The translations under genes and the position numbers were made by a program. DNA of 64,000 bases from MPNO01 sp965200535 (GTDB lineage: Bacteria; Pseudomonadota; Alphaproteobacteria; MPNO01), in assembly GCA_965200535.1 (NCBI GenBank), contig CBDAUF010000001.1, forward strand, positions 1,860,001 through 1,924,000, written 5' to 3'. The notes below the pieces were generated by a model. It did not search any database and was not told the DNA's origin. It worked only from the letters and a program-made list of their open reading frames with translations. Shown here one piece after another: positions 26,807-34,066 of the stretch (its first letter is position 1; every line of letters starts with the position of its first letter).

Positions 26807-27412
26807 ATGTTCGGGAGCAGGAAGAACGAAACCGAAGAAGCGACGGCCAACGTGGGGATCAGGTCCGGGCAAGCCCGGCCCGCGCCGGAGCCGGGCGACG
26901 GAGACCCGTCCGAAGCCCAGGGAGCGGAGCAGCGTTCGCCCGGGCTCACCATCTCGTTGCCCGCCGGTCGCGCCCGGCCGACGCCCCGGCCCGCCAACCA
27001 GCTCACCGATCCCATCTCTCCGGCGTCCCCGGGCGACCAGGACGGCCGGCGCCTCGTCGTCGGCCGCAGCATCTCGCTCAGCGGCACCATCAAGTCGTGC
27101 GAAAAACTCGTGGTCGAAGGCTTCGTCGAAACCGATTCGGACGACTGCCGCGAACTGGAGGTCGCGCGGACCGGCACCTACAAGGGCAACGCGGAGGTGG
27201 AGATGGCCGATATCGCCGGCATCTTCGAAGGATCGCTCACCTCCCGCGGTGTCCTGATCATACGCTCGTCGGGCCGCGTGGAGGGTGCGATTGCCTACGG
27301 CCAACTGGAGATCGAGCGCGGCGCTACGCTCATCGGTTCGGCGCAACCTATTGCGGCCGAGGATTCGCGCGCGGCGGCGCCGGCCCTCGCCGTCGAATTG
27401 TCGGCAGGCTAG
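26807..27412 (+). CDS. Bactofilin (polymer-forming cytoskeletal protein)
   Basis: A 201-residue bactofilin. A disordered, proline-rich N-terminus of about 80 residues precedes the beta-helical core with the repeating pattern RRLVVGRSISLSG, CEKLVVEGFVE, ELEVARTGTYKGNAEVEMADIAG and GVLIIRSSGRVEGAIAYG. Bactofilins form membrane-associated filaments that localise cell-wall enzymes and shape the cell. The next gene encodes a lipoprotein in the same reading frame just past this stop codon, which makes the start of that gene odd. Confidence 0.9.
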   Translation: MFGSRKNETEEATANVGIRSGQARPAPEPGDGDPSEAQGAEQRSPGLTISLPAGRARPTPRPANQLTDPISPASPGDQDGRRLVVGRSISLSGTIKSCEKLVVEGFVETDSDDCRELEVARTGTYKGNAEVEMADIAGIFEGSLTSRGVLIIRSSGRVEGAIAYGQLEIERGATLIGSAQPIAAEDSRAAAPALAVELSAG

Positions 27413-27415
27413 ATC

Positions 27416-27877
27416 ATCGTCGCGCTTCGCAGAGCTGTTCTCGCCGCCGTCCTCTCGGCGGCCGTCGCCGGGTGCCGCATCGACGGCGCGACCGTGGCCG
27501 GACGCGCCGCGCCGCCCGACGGATCCGGATCGGCTCAGCCGGTGCAGCCGGTCGTTTCCCTGTCGGACGACCGGCCGGAGGATACCGGACTGTCGCGGAC
27601 GGCCTCGATCGAGATCGCCCCGGACAGTCTGCTCGGCCTCGACGGGGGCGCTGTCCGGGCGCTGCTGGGCGAGCCGGACCTCCGCCGCCGCGAAGCCTCG
27701 GCGGAGATCTGGCGCTACCGCCAGGGGAACTGCGCACTCGCCCTGTTCTTCTACGCCGCCACGGAAGGCGACGGCGGCGGCCCCCGGGTCCGCCATTTCG
27801 AGGCATGGGAAACGGGAGGCGGAAAGGCCGCTTCCCCGGCGTGCCTCGGAAACGTCGCCCTGCGCGCCCGGGGATAG
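27416..27877 (+). CDS. Putative small lipoprotein without a canonical start codon
   Basis: The frame after the bactofilin stop reads directly into a plausible lipoprotein signal: IVALRRAVLAAVLSAAVAG followed by cysteine, a good lipobox (AVAG-C). The mature part (about 130 residues) has a SmpA-like/BamE-like flavour: GGAVRALLGEPDLRRREASAEIWRYRQGNCAL. No ATG, GTG or TTG exists between the bactofilin TAG (27410-27412) and the signal peptide; the first candidates are ATC codons at 27413 and 27416. The first canonical start, GTG at 27494, would remove the signal and cysteine. A weak ribosome site (GCAGG) precedes the ATC. Possible explanations are a rare ATC start, readthrough of the bactofilin stop or a sequence error. 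Function unknown. Confidence 0.6.
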   Translation: MVALRRAVLAAVLSAAVAGCRIDGATVAGRAAPPDGSGSAQPVQPVVSLSDDRPEDTGLSRTASIEIAPDSLLGLDGGAVRALLGEPDLRRREASAEIWRYRQGNCALALFFYAATEGDGGGPRVRHFEAWETGGGKAASPACLGNVALRARG

Positions 27878-27892
27878 TCCGCGGGCCGAGCC

Positions 27893-28537
27893 TCAGACGG
27901 TCTTCGCCCGGTAACGGCAGAGGTCGGCCACGACACAGGCCGGGCAGTCGGGCTGGCGCGCCTTGCAGGTATAGCGCCCGTGCAGGATCAGCCAGTGGTG
28001 GGCGTGTTGTTTCCAGCGCTCCGGAGTGCGGCGGACCAACGCGTCCTCGACCGCGCCGACATCCTTGCCGGGTGCGAGAGCGGTCCTGTTGCCGACCCGG
28101 AAGACATGGGTATCGACGGCGATCGTCGGCTGGCCGAAGGCGATGTTGAGAACGACATTGGCCGTCTTGCGCCCCACCCCGGGCAGGGTCTGGAGCGCCT
28201 CGCGGTCATCCGGCACCCTGCCGCCGAAGTCCGCGACGAGACGCTCGGACAGGGCGATCACGTTCTTCGCCTTGTTGCGGTAGAGGCCGATGGTGCGGAT
28301 ATGGTCGCGCAGCCTGGCTTCGCCGAGGGCGATCATTTTCTCCGGCGTATCGGCGACGGCGAAAAGAGGCCCTGTCGCCCGGTTGACGCCGACATCGGTC
28401 GCCTGCGCCGACAGGACCACCGCGACGAGAAGGGTGTATGTGTTGCGGTACTCGAGTTCGCCCTTCGGGGCCGGCATGGTCTCGGACAGACGGCGGTAGA
28501 ACCGGTCGACATCGGCGAGCGGCATCGGGCGGGGCAT
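27893..28537 (-). CDS. nth: Endonuclease III (Nth) DNA glycosylase/AP lyase
   Basis: Base-excision repair enzyme for oxidised pyrimidines, 214 residues. The helix-hairpin-helix LPGVGRKTANVVLN carries the catalytic lysine, TIAVDTHVFRV the catalytic aspartate, and the C-terminal motif C-x6-C-x2-C-x5-C (CKARQPDCPACVVADLC) binds the 4Fe-4S cluster. All key residues are present. The gene is divergent from the DUF2244 gene, a pairing seen in other alphaproteobacteria. Confidence 0.95.
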   Translation of the reverse strand: MPRPMPLADVDRFYRRLSETMPAPKGELEYRNTYTLLVAVVLSAQATDVGVNRATGPLFAVADTPEKMIALGEARLRDHIRTIGLYRNKAKNVIALSERLVADFGGRVPDDREALQTLPGVGRKTANVVLNIAFGQPTIAVDTHVFRVGNRTALAPGKDVGAVEDALVRRTPERWKQHAHHWLILHGRYTCKARQPDCPACVVADLCRYRAKTV

Positions 28538-28628
28538 GGGGCAAGCCTAGCGCCGCCGCCGCCGCCGTCAATCGGCGCGCGGCGGTCCTCTGCTTGGCCG
28601 GCGGCAGGCCGCCGCCTATGATCGGACG

Positions 28629-29126
28629 ATGGGCTCCGGGGCCGCGCCGATCTTCCACGCCACGCTCGAACCGCATCGCAGTCTGAGCGCGAGGGGCTTC
28701 GTCTTGCTCATGGGTGCGGTCGCCGCGGTCGCCTTCTGCGCCGGCCTCGCCTTCGCGCTGGCGGGCGCGTGGCCGGTGTTCGGTTTTCTCGGCCTCGATG
28801 CGGTCCTGATCTATGCCGCGTTCAAGGCCAACTATCGCAGCGCCCGCATGTACGAGACGCTGCGGCTCACCGAGAGCACCCTCACTGTGGAGCGCGTCGG
28901 TCCGGGCCGGCGGCGCCAGTCCTGGCGCTTCCAGCCCTACTGGCTGCGGGTGGAACTGGACGCTCCGCCCGACCGCCAAAGCCGGCTGACCCTCGCCTCG
29001 CACGGCAGGCGGCTGGTCATCGGCGCCTTTCTCGCCCCGGAGGAGCGGCTCGAGGTTGCACAGGCGCTTCGGGAAGCGCTGCAGCGGCTCCGGCAGCCGC
29101 GCCTCGCAAGCGCCTCGACAGGTTAG
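28629..29126 (+). CDS. DUF2244 membrane protein
   Basis: A 165-residue protein of the DUF2244 family with two adjacent N-terminal membrane segments (about 24-45 and 47-66) followed by a PH-like cytoplasmic region: SARMYETLRLTESTLTVERV and WRFQPYWLRVELD. The family is widespread in alphaproteobacteria, often near nth or cytochrome oxidase genes, and has no settled function. The ATG at 28629 places the hydrophobic hairpin normally. Confidence 0.8.
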   Translation: MGSGAAPIFHATLEPHRSLSARGFVLLMGAVAAVAFCAGLAFALAGAWPVFGFLGLDAVLIYAAFKANYRSARMYETLRLTESTLTVERVGPGRRRQSWRFQPYWLRVELDAPPDRQSRLTLASHGRRLVIGAFLAPEERLEVAQALREALQRLRQPRLASASTG

Positions 29127-29206
29127 ATCGGGCGCAAGATCCGGGTGGTTCCTGCCGCCGGGCGCTCCTACTCTCGGCCTCGCAATACGGCGGGAGGGCC
29201 GAGGGC

Positions 29207-30070
29207 ATGAAGGATATCGAAAGCGGCTCGACCTACGAGCGGATCGAGCGGGCGATCCGCTTCATCGAGGACAACCGGCTGCACCAGCCGAGCCTGGAGA
29301 CCGTCGCCGCGGGTGTCGGGACAAGCCCGTTCCATCTTCAGCGCACATTCACCGCCTGGGCCGGGGTGAGCCCGAAACTGTTTCTGCGCTACGTCACCCT
29401 CGACCATGCGCGCGAGGCGCTCACCGATGCACGCCCGGTCCTCGACGCCGCGCTCGACGTCGGCCTCTCGGGGCCCGGCCGGCTGCACGACCTGTTTGTC
29501 ACACTCGAAGCGGCGACCCCGGGGGAGGTCGGGGCCGGCGGGCGCGGCCTCGAGATCCGCTACGGGCGCCACGACGGCGCCTTCGGGCGTTTCCTGGTCG
29601 CCGTGACCGAGCGCGGCGTCTGCCGGGTCGCCTTCGAGACCGACGGCGAGGACCTGGTCGCCGGGCTGGCCGCCGCATGGCCGGAGGCGCGGCTGACCGA
29701 AGATCCCGCACACACATGGCGGATCGCCGGCGAGGCGCTGGCCCGCGGCAGCGCGGCATCGCCGATCCGGGTCTGGGCGCGGGGCAGCAATTTCCAGATC
29801 AAGGTCTGGGAGGCGCTGCTGCGCATCCCGCCGGGGCGGCTGGCCAGTTACGGCGGGGTGGCGCGCACGATCGGCAGACCGGGCGCCGGCCGCGCCGTGG
29901 GGCAGGCGGTCGGCGCCAACCCGGTCGCGGTGCTGATCCCCTGCCACCGGGTGATCCGGGCGTCGGGCCGCTTCGAGACCGGGTACCGCTGGGGCAGCGC
30001 GCGCAAGCGGGCGCTGATCGCCTGGGAGGCCGCCCGCAACAGCCGCGCGGCCGCGGGAGCCGCCGCGTGA
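29207..30070 (+). CDS. Ada-type protein: AraC HTH plus O6-methylguanine-DNA methyltransferase
   Basis: A 287-residue protein joining an AraC-type helix-turn-helix domain (residues about 15-100, LETVAAGVGTSPFHLQRTF) to a methylguanine-DNA methyltransferase domain. The alkyl-acceptor motif is PCHRV, preceded by the DNA-binding loop IGRPGAGRAVGQAVGANPVAVLI. It lacks the N-terminal zinc domain of E. coli Ada that senses methylphosphotriesters, so it may repair without acting as a full methylation switch. The start ATG is 29207; it is convergent with dapB, four bases separating the genes. Confidence 0.88.
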   Translation: MKDIESGSTYERIERAIRFIEDNRLHQPSLETVAAGVGTSPFHLQRTFTAWAGVSPKLFLRYVTLDHAREALTDARPVLDAALDVGLSGPGRLHDLFVTLEAATPGEVGAGGRGLEIRYGRHDGAFGRFLVAVTERGVCRVAFETDGEDLVAGLAAAWPEARLTEDPAHTWRIAGEALARGSAASPIRVWARGSNFQIKVWEALLRIPPGRLASYGGVARTIGRPGAGRAVGQAVGANPVAVLIPCHRVIRASGRFETGYRWGSARKRALIAWEAARNSRAAAGAAA

Positions 30071-30074
30071 CCGC

Positions 30075-30881
30075 TCAGAGCCCGAGCACGTCGGCCATGG
30101 TGTAGAGGCCGGGCGGCTGGGTCGGCGCCCAGCGCGCCGCGTGCACCGCACCGCGCGAGAAGATGCGCCGCGAGGAGGCCTTGTGGGTGAGTTCGAGGCG
30201 CTCGCCCTCGACAGCGAACACCACCGAGTGGTCGCCAACCACGTCGCCGCCGCGCAGCACCGCGAACCCGATATCGCCCTGCCGGCGCGCACCCGTATGG
30301 CCCTGGCGCACCATCTGCGAGACGGTGTCGAGCGCCACCCCGCGCCCTTCCGCCGCCGCGCGGCCGAGCCCGACGGCAGTGCCGGACGGTGCGTCCACCT
30401 TGTGCTTGTGGTGCATCTCGACGATCTCGATATCGAAGCGGTCGTCGAGGATGCCGGCGACCTGCCGGGTGAGGGCGAACAGGATGTTGACGGCGAGGCT
30501 CATGTTGGGAGCGACCACGATGGGCGCGCGCCGGGCGGCCTCGGCGACCGCCGCCTCCTGCGCACTCGCGAAGCCGGTGGTGCCGATGACGTGGGGCGTT
30601 CCGGCCTGCCCGGCCAGCGCGGCGTGGCGCGCCGTCGCCTCCGGCAGCGCAAACTCGATCACCGCCTGGGAGCGTTCGAACACCGCGGCCGGATCGTCCC
30701 CGATGGCGACGCCGAGTGCGCCGACGCCGGCCCGCACGCCGGCGTCTTCGCCCGACGCCGGATGGCCGGGGATGTCCGCTGCCGCGACCAGGGTACAGCC
30801 CTCGGTTTCGAAAATTTCCTGAACGACCGCCGCCCCCATCCGGCCGGCCGCTCCGATCACGCCGATTTCAAGATCCGCCAT
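30075..30881 (-). CDS. dapB: DapB 4-hydroxy-tetrahydrodipicolinate reductase
   Basis: Lysine and diaminopimelate biosynthesis enzyme, 268 residues. The N-terminal Rossmann motif GVIGAAGRMG binds NAD(P)H; GTTGF and VVAPNMSLAVNILF follow, and the catalytic signature is EMHHKHKVDAPSGTA with the proton-donating histidine and lysine. Complete and normal in length. It lies just downstream of sspB on the same strand. Confidence 0.96.
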   Translation of the reverse strand: MADLEIGVIGAAGRMGAAVVQEIFETEGCTLVAAADIPGHPASGEDAGVRAGVGALGVAIGDDPAAVFERSQAVIEFALPEATARHAALAGQAGTPHVIGTTGFASAQEAAVAEAARRAPIVVAPNMSLAVNILFALTRQVAGILDDRFDIEIVEMHHKHKVDAPSGTAVGLGRAAAEGRGVALDTVSQMVRQGHTGARRQGDIGFAVLRGGDVVGDHSVVFAVEGERLELTHKASSRRIFSRGAVHAARWAPTQPPGLYTMADVLGL

Positions 30882-30913
30882 CGCCCCGTCCGTGTGCCCG
30901 TTTCACCCGCGCC

Positions 30914-31402
30914 TCAGGTCTTGCGGAACCTGTCCAGCGCGACCACGATGGCCGGCCCGGCATCGTCTCCGCCGTCGCCGCCATCCTCGTCCCGCTCTCT
31001 CTCGTCCGCATCCGGCGCGTCTTCTTGGCCGCCTTCGCCTGCGGCCTCCGGCCCGAACCGCAGACCGAAATCGACCGCCGGGTCCGCGAACGCCGTCACC
31101 GCCCGGAACGGCACGGTGAGGCGTTCCGACCGACCGGCGAAGGAAAGGGTGACGGAGAAGGAATCCTCTCCGGTCTCGAGGCCCCAGAACTTGTTCTGCA
31201 GCACGATGGTCATCGCGTCGGGATAGCGTGCGCGCAATTCGTCCGGCATCGCCACCCCGTCCGCCCGCGTGCGGAAGGTGATGTAGTAGTGGTGGCTGCC
31301 GGGCAGGCCGCGCTCCTCGACGAGGGCGAGCGCACGCCGCATCACCCCGCGCAGGGCGTCCTCCATCATGTCCCCGTAGGGGACGAGAGACTCTTCGGTC
31401 AT
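30914..31402 (-). CDS. sspB: SspB, alpha-type ClpXP adaptor for ssrA-tagged proteins
   Basis: Adaptor that binds ssrA tags and delivers tagged proteins to ClpXP, 162 residues. The folded domain spans residues 1-115 (LPGSHHYYITFRTRADGVAMP, MTIVLQNKFWGLETGEDSFSVTL). An acidic flexible linker follows, ending in the ClpX-binding tail VVALDRFRKT, which matches the alphaproteobacterial consensus. The tmRNA gene that makes the tags lies immediately upstream on the same strand, about 40 bases away, so the two may share a transcript. Confidence 0.93.
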   Translation of the reverse strand: MTEESLVPYGDMMEDALRGVMRRALALVEERGLPGSHHYYITFRTRADGVAMPDELRARYPDAMTIVLQNKFWGLETGEDSFSVTLSFAGRSERLTVPFRAVTAFADPAVDFGLRFGPEAAGEGGQEDAPDADERERDEDGGDGGDDAGPAIVVALDRFRKT

Positions 31403-31439
31403 CGGCGTCGCTCCGGCCTGGCGGCGCAGGGGCAGGCTC

Positions 31440-31740
31440 GCGCGTTGGGGGGCTTCTGTTGCCCGGCGCCCCCCGGGCCGCGCTTACCGAGCAGTGCTAG
31501 GCAGCGAGAGCCAAGTCGTTATCGTTGGCATCTATCAAATTGGCCCGATAACGGCGGTACCATGCCGGGCGAAGAGCGAGTCTTTACACGCGCGTCGATC
31601 CTGTTTCGCCCCCATGAAGCCCGCGCCGCGGCGGCGGGAAGGAGTTGGTGGAGGCGCCGGGTACTGCCCCCGGGTCCGCTGCGCTTATTGCACAAGCCGT
31701 TTATCGCCATAGCCGGCCATCCCGCGGCGGGCGGACCGGC
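31440..31740 (-). ncRNA. ssrA: tmRNA, two-piece (circularly permuted) alphaproteobacterial type
   Basis: The gene is read on the minus strand. The acceptor piece (about 31740-31646) ends CGCCTCC-A-CCA after a T-arm-like CCGGG-GGCAGTA-CCCGG. A 32-base spacer (31645-31614) would be removed. The coding piece begins GGGGGCG at 31613, pairing with CGCCTCC to form the acceptor stem with the G3-U70 wobble needed for alanylation, then GATCGACG typical of tmRNA. The tag frame at 31529-31497 reads GCC AAC GAT AAC GAC TTG GCT CTC GCT GCC TAG, encoding ANDNDLALAA. A GC-rich pseudoknot follows at about 31479-31447. The exact 3' end is approximate. It rescues stalled ribosomes together with SmpB, which is not in the window. 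Confidence 0.93.
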
Positions 31741-31746
31741 CCCTTC

Positions 31747-31774
31747 AATATAGGGCGGTTCTCCCCGGTTTCAA
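31747..31774 (-). promoter_or_regulatory. Sigma70-type promoter of the tmRNA gene
   Basis: On the minus strand TTGAAA (31774-31769), a 16-base spacer and TATATT (31752-31747) form a strong promoter. It predicts a transcript start at about 31740, right at the 5' edge of the tmRNA acceptor piece. Confidence 0.65.
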
Positions 31775-31850
31775 CCGGAGTCCGGTGCGCGCCTCCGCCA
31801 GAATGCAGGCTGCTTCCGGTGTTGTTATGCTGGCTCTCCGGTATCGACAT

Positions 31851-32948
31851 ATGGAGCGCATGGTGCCGCCGGACCCGCCGACCCAGACCGACCCTCCGCC
31901 GCCGGAAAACGTCAACCTCGCGCCGGAGCAGATCGTCGAGATCGAAGCGGCCCGCACCCGTACCGCAGAGACGCGGCGCGCGACGGTGCCGGCGCTGGAG
32001 AACATCCTTTACACCGCCTTTTCCGTGCTCGACCACGGTTTCGTGCGCGTTGTCGACTATATGGGCGACGACTCGGCGGTGGTGCAGGCGGCGCGGGTGT
32101 CCTACGGGCACGGCACCAAGTCGGTGCGCAGCGACGAGGGGCTGATCCGCTACCTGATGCGCCATCGGCATACCACGCCCTTCGAGATGTGCGAGATCAA
32201 GCTTCATGTGAAGCTGCCGATCTTCGTGGCCCGCCAGTGGCTCCGCCACCGCACCGCCAACGTGAACGAGTATTCGGCCCGCTATTCGCGGCTGGACCGC
32301 GAATTCTACGTCCCCGACCCGGCCCATCTCCAACCGGTCATCGAACAGCAGGCCAGGAAACAACGCGCGGCCCGCAGGGACATGGAGGACTTTTTCGAGC
32401 CGGAGCCGGTCACGGACGAACACCGGGCGCTCGCCGGGCAGTCCGAGGCCAACAAGCAGGGCCGTGCGGGCGCCGTGGGGAGCAAGGAGGGCGATACCGC
32501 TCTGTCCCGCATATATGCGGTATCCAGGACCGCCTACGGCGCCTACGAGAACCTGCTCAACGAGGACGACCGCGGCAGGAAGAAGCGCCGCGATGAGGTC
32601 GGGCTGACGCGGGAACTCGCCCGCACTGTGTTGCCGGTCAACTACTATACCCAGTTCTACTGGAAGGCCGATCTGCACAACCTTCTGCATTTCCTGTCGC
32701 TGCGGGCGGACGCCCACGCACAGTACGAAATCCGCCGTTACGCGGAGGTCATCCTCGACCAGATCGTCAAGCACTGGGTGCCGCTGACCTATCGGGCCTT
32801 CCTGGACTACCGGCTGAACGCGGCCGGCCTGTCGGCGCCAGCGCTCGATGTCGTCCGGCGGATGATCGCCGGCGAAACGGTTACCCAGGAGGAAGCCGAC
32901 TTCGGCGACCGCGAATGGCGCGAACTGATGCAACTGCTGGGGCGCTAG
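31851..32948 (+). CDS. thyX: ThyX flavin-dependent thymidylate synthase
   Basis: Makes dTMP from dUMP using FAD, NADPH and methylenetetrahydrofolate. The ThyX motif RHR-x7-S appears as RHRTANVNEYSARYS, with the FAD/dUMP contacts HTTPFEMCEIKLHVKLPIFVARQWLRHR before it and DLHNLLHFLSLRADAHAQYEIR after it. The protein of about 365 residues is longer than the roughly 220-320 usual. It has a proline-rich N-terminal extension and an inserted stretch between EFYVPDPAHLQP and ALAGQSEANKQGR, plus a short lysine/arginine-rich insert (DDRGRKKRRDE). The start is uncertain: ATGs at 31851 and 31860 and a GTG further upstream are in frame. Confidence 0.93.
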   Translation: MERMVPPDPPTQTDPPPPENVNLAPEQIVEIEAARTRTAETRRATVPALENILYTAFSVLDHGFVRVVDYMGDDSAVVQAARVSYGHGTKSVRSDEGLIRYLMRHRHTTPFEMCEIKLHVKLPIFVARQWLRHRTANVNEYSARYSRLDREFYVPDPAHLQPVIEQQARKQRAARRDMEDFFEPEPVTDEHRALAGQSEANKQGRAGAVGSKEGDTALSRIYAVSRTAYGAYENLLNEDDRGRKKRRDEVGLTRELARTVLPVNYYTQFYWKADLHNLLHFLSLRADAHAQYEIRRYAEVILDQIVKHWVPLTYRAFLDYRLNAAGLSAPALDVVRRMIAGETVTQEEADFGDREWRELMQLLGR

Positions 32949-32994
32949 ACGGCGCTTTCTCGCGGATTGCCGCCATATCGCCCGGGAGAAGCGG

Positions 32995-33918
32995 GTGCGC
33001 AGACTGGCCGGGATGAGCGTACGGCGCGCTATGGGTCTCCTGTGGGCCGGAGGCATGCTCGCGGCGGCCTTCGCCTTCGGGCTCGCCGCACTGGTCTGGC
33101 CGGAGGCGCTGGCGGACGGCGGGGCGGGGGTTCCGGTCGCCGTCGTCTGGGCCGCGCTCGGCGTGCTGGCCGCGGTCATGGCGGCGCTCTGGGCCGCCGC
33201 CGACCGGCTGGTCCTCGCCCGCCGCCACGACCGGCGCAGCCTGCCGGCCCGGCCCGAGTTCCACGGCGGGCAGGACTTCGAGCGCCCGTTCCACGGCGAC
33301 GAGCTCGCCGGGCAGACGCTGGCGGGGCTGCGCTACGTCGTGTTCGATACCGAGACGACCGGCCTCCGGCCGTCCGACGGCGACGAGATCATCTCGATCG
33401 CCGCGGTACGCTGCGCCGAGGGCGGGATCGACGAGGCGGGCGCGTTCTCCCGGCTGGCCAACCCGGGCCGGCCGATTCCGCGCGCCTCGATCCGCTTCCA
33501 CGGTATCACCGACGGTATGGTGGCGGGCGAAGCGCCCGTGGCCGACGTCCTGGCATCGTTCCGCGCCTATGCCGGGGACGCGGTGCTGGTCGCCCACAAT
33601 GCCGATTTCGACATGACCTTCCTGCGGCTCAAGGAGCAGGAGACCGGCATCGAGTTCGCCAACGTCGTGCTCGATACGCTGCTGATCTCGGTCTTCCTCG
33701 ACCCGGTGTCGCGCAACCACTCGCTCGAGGCTGTCGCCGAACGGCTGGGGATCGCCGTCGAGGGCCGTCACACCGCGCTCGGCGACGCGGTGACGACCGC
33801 GCGGGTGTTCTGCAAGCTGCTGACGAGGCTCGAAGCCCGCGGCATCGCGACGTTGGGCCAGGTGCTGGAGGCGTCCGCCCGTATCCGCCGCGAGCGCGGC
33901 CTCGACCGGAAGTACTGA
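32995..33918 (+). CDS. Membrane-anchored DnaQ-like 3'-5' exonuclease
   Basis: About 307 residues. Two hydrophobic segments in the first 75 residues (LLWAGGMLAAAFAFGLAALVW and VAVVWAALGVLAAVMAALWAA) precede a DEDDh exonuclease domain. Exo I is VVFDTETTG, Exo II is LVAHNADFDMTFL, and Exo III is GRHTALGDAVTTARVF with the catalytic histidine and aspartate. The domain resembles the epsilon/PolC-type exonuclease, but the membrane anchor means it is probably not the replicative proofreading subunit. The GTG at 32995 is preferred because GGGAG lies six bases upstream; an ATG at 33013 is an alternative. Confidence 0.82.
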   Translation: MRRLAGMSVRRAMGLLWAGGMLAAAFAFGLAALVWPEALADGGAGVPVAVVWAALGVLAAVMAALWAAADRLVLARRHDRRSLPARPEFHGGQDFERPFHGDELAGQTLAGLRYVVFDTETTGLRPSDGDEIISIAAVRCAEGGIDEAGAFSRLANPGRPIPRASIRFHGITDGMVAGEAPVADVLASFRAYAGDAVLVAHNADFDMTFLRLKEQETGIEFANVVLDTLLISVFLDPVSRNHSLEAVAERLGIAVEGRHTALGDAVTTARVFCKLLTRLEARGIATLGQVLEASARIRRERGLDRKY

Positions 33919-34066
33919 GCGGCGCGGCGGCGGTCGTCTCGCCCCCGCGGGTACGGCGACGGGTCCCGTCAATGCACTCACCCAAACTCAGCTTGAGCGA
34001 TTGTCGAGATCCGCCCCGTTTCCCTCGCTACAATTTGACGGGCCAGGGAAGCCGGAGGATCGCGGG

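Noticed and set aside
31645..31802. Short plus-strand frame starting VEAPGTAPGS
   Set aside because: It lies opposite the tmRNA acceptor piece. Its apparent conservation among alphaproteobacteria would be explained by the RNA.
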